Assembly: GCA_030148985.1 (NCBI GenBank)
Contig: JASBSJ010000010.1
Span: forward strand, 1 to 49,347
Source: Sphingopyxis sp.
GTDB lineage: Bacteria; Pseudomonadota; Alphaproteobacteria; Sphingomonadales; Sphingomonadaceae
Reading direction: 5' to 3'
Length of the DNA: 49,347 nt
Under the pieces are notes generated by a model. The model made no database searches. It was given only the letters and a program-made list of their open reading frames with translations, and was not told the origin of the DNA. The number at the start of each line of letters is the position of its first letter. Position 1 is the first letter of the stretch. Of the stretch, positions 42,715 through 49,347 are shown in pieces. Position numbers and translations under genes: made by a program.

Positions 42715-44958
42715 ATGACTCAGCCAGCGCCCGCCATCACCCCCGAAATTGTCGCCGAACATGGGCTTTCTCCCGAGGAATATGAGCGCGTCCTGACCGC
42801 GCTCGGGCGCGAGCCGAACCTTGTCGAACTCGGCATCTTTTCGGTCATGTGGTCGGAGCATTGCAGCTATAAAAGCTCGCGCATCCATCTGAAGAAACTG
42901 CCGACCGAGGCGCCGTGGGTGATTTGCGGCCCCGGCGAAAATGCCGGTGTCATCGACATTGGCGAAGGCGCAGGCGGCAAGAAACTCGCGGCGATCTTCA
43001 AGATGGAGAGCCACAACCACCCGTCGTACATCGAACCCTATCAGGGCGCGGCGACCGGTGTCGGCGGCATTTTGCGCGACGTGTTCACCATGGGCGCGCG
43101 TCCGGTCGCGAACCTCAACGCGCTGCGCTTCGGCCGTCCCGACCATCCGAAGATGAAGCATCTCATCTCGGGCGTCGTCCACGGCATCGGCGGCTATGGC
43201 AATTGCGTCGGCGTGCCGACGGTCGGCGGCGAGGTCAATTTCCACAAGGCCTATGACGGCAATATCCTCGTCAATGCGATGACCGTTGGCGTCGCAGAAC
43301 AGGACAAGATCTTCTATTCGGCCGCCAGCGGCGTCGGTAATCCGATCGTCTATGTCGGGTCGAAAACCGGCCGCGACGGCATCCACGGCGCGACGATGGC
43401 CAGCGCAGACTTTGGCGAAGATGCCGAGGAAAAGCGCCCGACCGTGCAGGTCGGCGATCCCTTCACCGAAAAATTGCTGATCGAGGCGTGCCTCGAACTG
43501 ATGGCATCGGACGCGATCGTCGCGATTCAGGACATGGGCGCTGCAGGGCTGACCAGCTCGTCGGTCGAAATGGCGTCGAAGGGCGGCGTCGGCCTCCATC
43601 TCAAGATGGACGATGTGCCGCAGCGCGAAACCGGCATGACGGCGTATGAGATGATGCTGTCCGAATCGCAGGAACGCATGTTGATGGTGCTGAAGCCCGG
43701 CAAGGAGGAGTTTGCGAAAGCGATCTTCCACAAATGGGAACTCGACTTTGCGGTCATCGGCACCGTCACCGATACGGGGCGCATGGTGCTGGAACATCAT
43801 GGCGAGATCGTCTGCGACATCCCGCTCGCGCCGCTCGCCGACGATGCGCCGCTCTATGACCGTCCGCACGTCCCGACCCCGAAACAGGCGCCACTGACCG
43901 ACGTACCCGAAACCACCGACGTCGCCGCCGACCTCAAGACCTTGATGGGCACCCCCGACATCGCCAGCCGCCGCTGGATCTGGGAGCAATATGACAGCCA
44001 GGTCGGCGCCGACACGGTGCAGACCGGCGGCGACGCCGCGCTCGTCCGCATCCACGGCACGAACCGCGCGCTGGCGATGTCGACCGACTGCACCCCGCGC
44101 TATTGCTACGCCGACCCGGTCGAGGGCGGCAAGCAGGCGGTCGCCGAAACCTGGCGCAACATCAGCGCGGTTGGTGCGACGCCGCTCGCGATCACCAACT
44201 GCCTCAACTTCGCCAATCCGCAGCGCCCCGAAATCATGGGGCAGATCGTTGGGTGCCTCGACGGCATGGCAGAGGCGTGCCGCGCGCTCGACTATCCGAT
44301 CGTCTCGGGCAATGTCAGCCTCTATAATGAGTCCAAGGCGACGGGCGGCGGCAGCGCGATCCTGCCGACCCCCGCGATCGGCGGCGTCGGCGTGATCGAG
44401 GATTGGAACAAGGCGGTCGGCATCGGCTTCAAGCGCACCGGCGACATCGTGCTCGCGGTCGGCGAACGCGCGGGCCATCTCGGCCAGTCGGTGTGGCTGC
44501 GCGAAATCCATGGCCGCGAGGAAGGCCCGCCGCCCGAAGTGAACCTCCGCTGCGAAAAGCGCACCGGCGACTTCATCCGGAGCGCGATCAACGCCGGCTG
44601 GATCACCGCCTGCCACGACGTCTCCGACGGCGGCATTGCGGTGGCGCTCGCCGAAATGGCGCTGAAATCGAACATCGGCGTGCTCGTCAGCGAAGAACAG
44701 CCGTTCGGCGTCGCCGAAAGCTTCTTTGGTGAGGATCAGGGGCTGTATCTCGTCACCGTCTGCGACACCTGCCTCGCCGACTTCCTCGACGCCGCCGGCC
44801 GCGCCGATGTGCCGGTCGATCCCATCGGCCGCACGATCAAGGATCGCATCGTGTTCGAGCTGCCGGACAGCGACCATCAAGTAACGCTGGCGGAACTGCG
44901 TGAGGCACATGAAGGCTTTTTTCCCAAGCTGATGGGCGCCGACGCGGCGCTGGCCTGA
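42715..44958 (+). CDS. purL: Phosphoribosylformylglycinamidine synthase subunit PurL
   Basis: Synthetase subunit of the fourth step of purine synthesis, converting FGAR and glutamine-derived ammonia to FGAM with ATP. The 747-residue small-type PurL works with PurS and PurQ. Motifs: [14 protein letters not shown] (N-terminal active site), [20 protein letters not shown] and [30 protein letters not shown], and the second half with [18 protein letters not shown] and SGNVSLYNE. Length is normal. It begins just after a terminator, so its promoter may be within or near the hairpin. A family F repeat follows. Confidence 0.98.
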   Translation: MTQPAPAITPEIVAEHGLSPEEYERVLTALGREPNLVELGIFSVMWSEHCSYKSSRIHLKKLPTEAPWVICGPGENAGVIDIGEGAGGKKLAAIFKMESHNHPSYIEPYQGAATGVGGILRDVFTMGARPVANLNALRFGRPDHPKMKHLISGVVHGIGGYGNCVGVPTVGGEVNFHKAYDGNILVNAMTVGVAEQDKIFYSAASGVGNPIVYVGSKTGRDGIHGATMASADFGEDAEEKRPTVQVGDPFTEKLLIEACLELMASDAIVAIQDMGAAGLTSSSVEMASKGGVGLHLKMDDVPQRETGMTAYEMMLSESQERMLMVLKPGKEEFAKAIFHKWELDFAVIGTVTDTGRMVLEHHGEIVCDIPLAPLADDAPLYDRPHVPTPKQAPLTDVPETTDVAADLKTLMGTPDIASRRWIWEQYDSQVGADTVQTGGDAALVRIHGTNRALAMSTDCTPRYCYADPVEGGKQAVAETWRNISAVGATPLAITNCLNFANPQRPEIMGQIVGCLDGMAEACRALDYPIVSGNVSLYNESKATGGGSAILPTPAIGGVGVIEDWNKAVGIGFKRTGDIVLAVGERAGHLGQSVWLREIHGREEGPPPEVNLRCEKRTGDFIRSAINAGWITACHDVSDGGIAVALAEMALKSNIGVLVSEEQPFGVAESFFGEDQGLYLVTVCDTCLADFLDAAGRADVPVDPIGRTIKDRIVFELPDSDHQVTLAELREAHEGFFPKLMGADAALA

Positions 44959-44975
44959 GGCGTTTGCGAGGGCGA

Positions 44976-45059
44976 CTCGCACAAAGCCACGAAGCCACAA
45001 AGAGGGCGCCGGACTTCGGGATGATAGGCTCTCTTTGTGGCTTCGTGGCTTTGTGCGAG
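44976..45059. repeat. Intergenic inverted repeat, family F
   Basis: Perfect 29-bp arms starting CTCGCACAAAGCCACGAAGC with a 26-nt loop, built from CCACGAAG-type units. It lies between purL and the DUF72 gene, in the same orientation. Confidence 0.92.
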
Positions 45060-45100
45060 AAAAGGAACAGGCACAGCAGATCGCGGGAGATGGCGGAATC

Positions 45101-45838
45101 ATGAGCATCCATATCGGCATCGGCGGCTGGACCTTCGAACCATGGCGCGGCACCTTTTACCCGCCCAAACACCCGCAGAAGCGCGAACTCGAATATGCCG
45201 GCCAGCACCTGACCGGCATCGAAATCAACGGCACCTATTATGGCAGCCAGAAGCCCGAAAGCTTCGCCAACTGGGCCGCGTCGGTCCCCGACGGTTTCAA
45301 ATTCAGCGTCAAGGCGTCACGCTTCACCACCAACCGCAAGGTGCTGGCCGACGGCGCCGCCTCGATCGAGAAATTCCTGGGCCAGGGCATCACGCGCCTC
45401 GGCGACCGGCTCGGCCCGATCCACTGGCAGTTCATGGCGACCAAGAAGTTCGACCGCGACGATTTCGCGGGCTTCCTCGACCTGCTGCCCGATACGCTGG
45501 ACGGCCTGCCGCTGCGCCACGCGATCGAGGTGCGGCACGAAAGCTTCGGCGATCAAGCCTTCATCGACATGGCTCGCGAACGCAACATGGCGATCGTCTA
45601 TGCCGACAGCGACGAATTTCCGTGCATCGACGAACAGACCGCCGACTTCACCTATGCGCGGCTCCAGCGGTCGCAGGAGGACGTCGAAACCGGCTATGAC
45701 GACAAGGCGCTCGACGACTGGGCGCAGCAAGCCCGCGACTGGGCCAAGGACGACCGCGACGTCTTCCTCTTCTTCATCTCGGGCGCCAAGGTCCGCAACC
45801 CCGCCGCAGCACAGGCGCTGATCGCGAAGCTAAAATAG
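45101..45838 (+). CDS. DUF72 (YecE-like) protein
   Basis: A 245-residue protein of DUF72, a TIM-barrel family of unknown activity. Signature blocks: N-terminal HIGIGGWTFEPWRGTFYPP, LTGIEINGTYYGSQKPESFANW, FKFSVKASRFTTN, GPIHWQF, and the C-terminal FLFFISGAKVRNPAAAQAL. The start at 45101 lies just beyond the family F repeat; in-frame codons upstream run into that repeat and are not used. Confidence 0.93.
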   Translation: MSIHIGIGGWTFEPWRGTFYPPKHPQKRELEYAGQHLTGIEINGTYYGSQKPESFANWAASVPDGFKFSVKASRFTTNRKVLADGAASIEKFLGQGITRLGDRLGPIHWQFMATKKFDRDDFAGFLDLLPDTLDGLPLRHAIEVRHESFGDQAFIDMARERNMAIVYADSDEFPCIDEQTADFTYARLQRSQEDVETGYDDKALDDWAQQARDWAKDDRDVFLFFISGAKVRNPAAAQALIAKLK

Positions 45839-45975
45839 ATCCTCCCTGCCGCACAGCGGTGGGGAGGGGGACCGCGCCCGGAGGGCGTGGTGGAGGGGGC
45901 CGCGACGTCGGCGTAATTGCCCCTCCGTCAGCGCTTCGCGCTGCCACCTCCCCATCGCTGCGCGACAGGGAGGAT
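45839..45975. repeat. Intergenic inverted-repeat element, family C
   Basis: Second copy of the element at 26623-26757: bounded by ATCCTCCCTG and CAGGGAGGAT, with GGTGGAGGGGGCCGCGACGT and TCAGCGCTTCGCGCTGCCAC inside. It overlaps the stop region of the DUF72 gene and separates it from convergent coq4. Confidence 0.9.
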
Positions 45976-45980
45976 TTGGT

Positions 45981-46760
45981 TCAGGCCGCCGCCGGTTTCG
46001 CCGCGAGGAAATTATACGGGTCGATCCCGCGGCTGCGATAGGCGCGGTGCGCTTCGTGATACAGCGTCGGCTCGCCGATCCCCAATCGCGCGCGCGCCGC
46101 ATCGAGCGGTTCGGCGAGCAACGCGCGAATATCCTGTTCGATGATCGCTTTCGCCGCCTTGCCATGTCGCTGGCCCTGACGGATCGCGCCGATCACCGGA
46201 GCGTCGCCCTTGACCGTGCGCTTCAGCTCATAACCGCCCGCATAGGCGATGAAGAAATTGCCGTAATTGCCCGTCTGGCCATAGGTGAAGCCGAGCACAC
46301 ACTGCTCGCCCAGCGCGTCGCGGCCATAGCCGGTCAGGATGTGGAACAGATCATGCGTATCGCGCAGGCGGTTTCCATACCATTGCACCTGATCGTCGAA
46401 CTTGGGACGGCCCATCTTGTCGCTCTCGGCAACAAGCCCCGCCGCCGACAGGCCCTCGCGCCGCATGAAAGTGACATAGGCGTGGCCGACGCTGCCCTCG
46501 GGAAGCTGGTCGATCCACGCATGATCGTCGAGCAGGTCGGGCAGATAAGGCTCGCTCACCATCAGCCGCCGGCCCTTTTCGCTTGTCACAAAGGCGCGGG
46601 CGTCGTCCATGAATCCCTTGCGCGGCAGATTTTCAAAGATGTGGAACACCTGTTCGGTGTCTTCCTTGTCCCTGATGAGCTTGCGGAAGTGCTGGAACGC
46701 CTTGAACGGACGGAACTTCTGCGGCTTGCGGTCGGGGTGGGAGAAGATGGTGGGGGCCAT
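45981..46760 (-). CDS. coq4: Coq4 family ubiquinone biosynthesis protein
   Basis: A 259-residue alpha-helical protein of the Coq4 family. The metal-binding signature HDLFHILTGYGRDALGE (HDxxHxxTGYGRD) is present after WYGNRLRDT. Coq4 organises the ubiquinone biosynthetic complex in eukaryotes, and recent work links it to C1 decarboxylation/hydroxylation; bacterial Coq4 is common in sphingomonads. ATG at 46760 is supported by the FSHPDRKPQKFRPFKAF start. A perfect palindrome overlaps its likely promoter. Confidence 0.92.
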   Translation of the reverse strand: MAPTIFSHPDRKPQKFRPFKAFQHFRKLIRDKEDTEQVFHIFENLPRKGFMDDARAFVTSEKGRRLMVSEPYLPDLLDDHAWIDQLPEGSVGHAYVTFMRREGLSAAGLVAESDKMGRPKFDDQVQWYGNRLRDTHDLFHILTGYGRDALGEQCVLGFTYGQTGNYGNFFIAYAGGYELKRTVKGDAPVIGAIRQGQRHGKAAKAIIEQDIRALLAEPLDAARARLGIGEPTLYHEAHRAYRSRGIDPYNFLAAKPAAA

Positions 46761-46806
46761 GTCGTGTCTCGCTTGGAATCACTTGCTGATTGCGATCTAG
46801 CATTAC

Positions 46807-46820
46807 TGACATATATGTCA
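46807..46820. promoter_or_regulatory. Palindrome TGACATATATGTCA over the coq4 promoter
   Basis: Perfect 14-bp palindrome in the gap between divergent coq4 and the nitroreductase gene. On the minus strand it contains the TTGACA -35 (46821-46816) of a candidate promoter, with TAGATC 16 bp downstream. Probably a repressor operator; the protein is unknown. Confidence 0.55.
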
Positions 46821-46873
46821 ATAGTCGGTAAACAGCGCTGGCGCAATCGCGCGATCGCCGATAGACCGGCGCC

Positions 46874-47548
46874 ATGAAGGCCCATGCGACGACGCCTTAC
46901 GACGCCCTGCCGGTCATGACCGACGCCGCACGGATCGCGGCGGCGGAGGCGTTTCGTGATCATGTCGCGGCGCGGCGAACGTGCCGGATGTTCAGCGACG
47001 CGCCGGTGCCGCGCGCGGTGATCGAGGCGGCGATCGCCGCCGCCGGGACAGCGCCGAGCGGCGCCAACCACCAGCCGTGGCACTTCGCGGCGGTTTCCTC
47101 GCCCGACATCAAGCACCGCATCCGCCTGGCCGCCGAGGCCGAGGAGCGCGAATTTTACGCAAGCCGCGCGGGGCAGGAATGGCTGGAGGCGCTCGCGCCG
47201 CTCGGCACCGATGCCGACAAGGCCTTCCTGGACATTGCGCCCTGGCTGATCGTCGTGTTCGGGCAGCGGCGCGGCGGGATTGAACCCGGCGACACGCGCC
47301 AGAATTATTATGTCACCGAAAGCGTCGGCATTGCCTGCGGCCTGCTGCTCACCGCGCTGCACGGCGCAGGGCTCGCGACCTTGACGCACACGCCGTCGCC
47401 GATGGGATTCCTGCGCGACATTTGCGGCCGCCCCGCCGACGAAAAGCCGGTGATGCTGATCGTCACCGGCCATCCGGCGGCGGACGCGACCGTACCCGTT
47501 TACGCGATGCGCAAGAAACCGCTGGAGCAGATCAGCAGCTGGCTCTGA
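46874..47548 (+). CDS. Nitroreductase family flavoprotein
   Basis: A 224-residue FMN-dependent oxidoreductase of the nitroreductase superfamily. The FMN-binding start AARRTCRMFSDAPVPRAVIE followed by TAPSGANHQPWHF is clear, as is VTESVGIACGLLLTALHGAG and TPSPMGFLRDI. This is closest by eye to the iodotyrosine-deiodinase/BluB-like branch, though the substrate is not deducible. It is divergent from coq4 with a palindromic operator between, and is followed 31 bp later by a DUF418 gene. Confidence 0.92.
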   Translation: MKAHATTPYDALPVMTDAARIAAAEAFRDHVAARRTCRMFSDAPVPRAVIEAAIAAAGTAPSGANHQPWHFAAVSSPDIKHRIRLAAEAEEREFYASRAGQEWLEALAPLGTDADKAFLDIAPWLIVVFGQRRGGIEPGDTRQNYYVTESVGIACGLLLTALHGAGLATLTHTPSPMGFLRDICGRPADEKPVMLIVTGHPAADATVPVYAMRKKPLEQISSWL

Positions 47549-47579
47549 CGGCCGAAGAATATTCAAGGGGAGCGAGGCG

Positions 47580-48854
47580 ATGAACAGCGGGCCGACGACA
47601 CGATACGAAAGCCTCGATGCAATTCGCGGCGTGGCGGTGATGGGCATCCTCGCGATGAACATCGTCGCCTTTGCCCTGCCTTTCCCTGCCTATGCCAACC
47701 CCGCCGCGGGCGGGCCGCCGATCGGCAGCGACGTCGCGACCTGGTTCTTCAACTTTGTGTTCGTCGATTCAAAGATGCGCGGCATGTTCTCGATGTTGTT
47801 CGGGGCAAGCACCTTGCTGGTGATCGAAAGCGCCGCCGCCGCGGGACGCAGCGCCGCAGGCGCGCATTATTCGCGCATGTTCTGGCTCGCAATTTTCGGC
47901 CTCGCCCATTTCTACCTGATCTGGTTTGGCGACATATTATTCCTTTATGCGATCTGCGGCCTGCTGATCTTTGTGTTCCGCAACCTGTCGGTGCGCGCGC
48001 TGCTGCTCTGGTCGATCCCTTTCTTCCTCATCGGTATCGGCCTGCACTCAAGCCTCTGGGCGATGCTCTCGATGGCGCAGGTGGGAACGCTACCCCCCGA
48101 AAGTGCTGCCGCGATGCAGGAGGCACTGGCACAGATGAACGCCGACATGGGGCCCTCGACGCCCGTCTATGCGCAGGAGATGGCGCTTTATCTGGGGAGC
48201 TACGCCAGCATCGTCGCACATCGAACCGGGGAGATGCTGGGCGATCCGGTCTTTTTCCTGGGTCTGTTCCTTTGGGAAACCATCGGCCTGATGCTGATCG
48301 GCATGGCGCTGTTCAAATCAAACATGCTGACCGGCGAATGGGACGTGGCGCGCTATCGCAAATGGGCGATCGTCTGTTTCCTGATCGCCGCGCCGCCGCT
48401 CGCCGGACTCGCCCTCTATCAGATGCGCGCGGGCTATGACGCAGTCGCGGTCTTCGGTTCGACGATCGCGCTGTCGGTGCCGTTCGATACGCTGATGACG
48501 ATCGGCTGGGCGGCGCTCATCATGCTGCTCATCAAGACCGCGGCCAGCGATGCCGCGCGCGCGCGGCTGGCAGCGGCGGGGCGCATGGCCTTCACAAACT
48601 ATCTCGTCACCTCGATCGTGATGACAACGATCTTTTACGGCTATGGCCTTGGCCTGTTCGGCAGTGTCGGCCGCCTGCCGCTCTATCTCTTTTGCATCGG
48701 CATGTGGGCGGCGATGCTGCTCTGGTCAAAGCCGTGGCTCGACCGGTTCCAATATGGCCCGCTCGAATGGCTGTGGCGCAGCCTGTCGCGCTGGCAGGTG
48801 CAGCCGATGAAAAAGGCCTATCCGGACGGAAACGGCGCGCCGGTCAATAGCTGA
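47580..48854 (+). CDS. DUF418 (YeiB-like) membrane protein
   Basis: A 424-residue integral membrane protein with about ten hydrophobic segments, of the YeiB/DUF418 family. The N-terminal ESLDAIRGVAVMGILAMNIV (DxxRG acyltransferase-like motif), MFSMLFGAS, LFLWETIGLMLIGMALF and the C-terminal YLVTSIVMTTIFYGYGLGLF and GPLEWLWRSLS are typical. GGGGAGCGAGGCG precedes the ATG. Transport or O-acyl transfer across the membrane is possible; function unknown. Its end overlaps the convergent Hpt gene by 11 bp. Confidence 0.93.
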   Translation: MNSGPTTRYESLDAIRGVAVMGILAMNIVAFALPFPAYANPAAGGPPIGSDVATWFFNFVFVDSKMRGMFSMLFGASTLLVIESAAAAGRSAAGAHYSRMFWLAIFGLAHFYLIWFGDILFLYAICGLLIFVFRNLSVRALLLWSIPFFLIGIGLHSSLWAMLSMAQVGTLPPESAAAMQEALAQMNADMGPSTPVYAQEMALYLGSYASIVAHRTGEMLGDPVFFLGLFLWETIGLMLIGMALFKSNMLTGEWDVARYRKWAIVCFLIAAPPLAGLALYQMRAGYDAVAVFGSTIALSVPFDTLMTIGWAALIMLLIKTAASDAARARLAAAGRMAFTNYLVTSIVMTTIFYGYGLGLFGSVGRLPLYLFCIGMWAAMLLWSKPWLDRFQYGPLEWLWRSLSRWQVQPMKKAYPDGNGAPVNS

Positions 48855-49248
48855 CGGCGCGGCCGAACCCCGCAGGGCGGCGCTGGACGAGCGGATTGGC
48901 TTCGCGTTCGAGCGCGCCCAGCGTTTCCTCGAACAACGGACGCAGCGCGACGACGTGCGGCAGATATTCCTCCGGGCTCGTCTGCGTCTCGACGCAGTGG
49001 CGCGCGAACATTTCGATGTCTTCGGCCAGCGCGCCCAGTTTTTCGCCGCCGAACTGGCGCGCTTCGCTTTTCAGCGTGTGCGCGGGCATGACGAGACCAC
49101 GCGGATCGCGCGCGCGCATCGCGTCTTCGATCGCGGCCACCGATTTGGTGCCGTCTTCGCGGAAATAGCCGAGAATGCGCACAAAAGCCGCACCCAGCTG
49201 GGTGCGCGTCGCGCGAAACTCATCCCAATCGACCAGGATTTCGTCCAA
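48844..49248 (-). CDS. Hpt domain phosphotransfer protein
   Basis: A small helical protein (134 residues from a TTG at 49248) with a histidine phosphotransfer motif, AHTLKSEARQFG, phospho-His57. Such proteins relay phosphate between hybrid kinases and response regulators. The partner is unknown, though a hybrid kinase is encoded at 5769. In-frame codons extend upstream to the window edge, so a longer protein is possible; the TTG call rests on GGGACG just before it and on the conserved start of the helix bundle. Confidence 0.8.
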   Translation of the reverse strand: MDEILVDWDEFRATRTQLGAAFVRILGYFREDGTKSVAAIEDAMRARDPRGLVMPAHTLKSEARQFGGEKLGALAEDIEMFARHCVETQTSPEEYLPHVVALRPLFEETLGALEREANPLVQRRPAGFGRAVSY

Positions 49249-49347
49249 TGCTTTCGTCCCTTGGTGTTCAAATCCGCGGTGGTCCCAGCCGGTCCATGCC
49301 CCAAAGGCGGTAAAAAAGACGTTACGAGCCGGGCTAATCGCAGCCAA

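Noticed and set aside
42511..45153. 880-codon minus-strand frame opposite purL
   Set aside because: Antisense to a complete purL; the protein has no known domain and is typical of GC-rich antisense frames.

Overview
The window looks like chromosomal DNA of a sphingomonad (Alphaproteobacteria, Sphingomonadales; Sphingopyxis-like is my best guess). The reasons are the high G+C, a serine palmitoyltransferase paired with its own acyl carrier protein, the alphaproteobacterial PhyR/NepR general stress module, a CIRCE-controlled groESL operon, a Coq4-type ubiquinone gene and several families of GC-rich intergenic hairpin elements. No rRNA, tRNA, CRISPR, insertion sequence or prophage gene was recognised. 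The genus is inferred from gene content only.

Layout. 1-1.6 kb: groEL (cut by the window edge) and groES on the minus strand, with promoter and CIRCE. 1.7-3.1 kb: a MATE transporter. 3.4-15.3 kb: an envelope-lipid region with an orphan DUF5706 (Pycsar-effector-type) membrane protein, ACP, serine palmitoyltransferase, a hybrid histidine kinase, an operon of a DUF2141 protein, a lipid kinase and a nucleotidyltransferase-like protein, the LPS exporters lptF/lptG, a fatty acid desaturase, and a GNAT-fold acyltransferase of the type used as bacterial ceramide synthase. Several steps of sphingolipid synthesis and head-group phosphorylation are therefore close together. 15.3-17.9 kb: a DUF1800/DUF1501 pair. 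18-24 kb: xthA, erpA, and a tightly overlapping glnE-bcp-DUF455 operon followed by an M23 peptidase. 24.3-25.4 kb: phyR and a 56-residue nepR, divergent, with a symmetric candidate promoter between them; no ecfG sigma gene is present.

25.4-41.7 kb: tgt, queA, a cyclophilin, coaD, ispA and xseB all run on the minus strand, but tgt is separated from queA by about 11.4 kb of accessory DNA. That insert holds a hemerythrin, a PAS-GGDEF-EAL-PilZ protein, a six-gene archaic chaperone-usher pilus operon (two subunits, chaperone, usher, adhesin-like protein, small subunit), a divergent PilZ-XRE fusion regulator and a TipA-type MerR regulator. The gene set suggests a self-contained pilus island controlled by cyclic-di-GMP.

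41.7-49.3 kb: a DUF2177 membrane protein, a small secreted protein, purL, a DUF72 protein, coq4, a nitroreductase, a DUF418 membrane protein and an Hpt phosphotransfer protein.

At least eight different inverted-repeat families occupy the gaps between genes, including two gaps inside probable operons (groES/groEL and acp/spt). The most original leads are the c-di-GMP/pilus island with its PilZ-XRE fusion, the sphingolipid head-group genes, the overlapping bidirectional stress promoter, and the orphan DUF5706 protein beside the sphingolipid genes.
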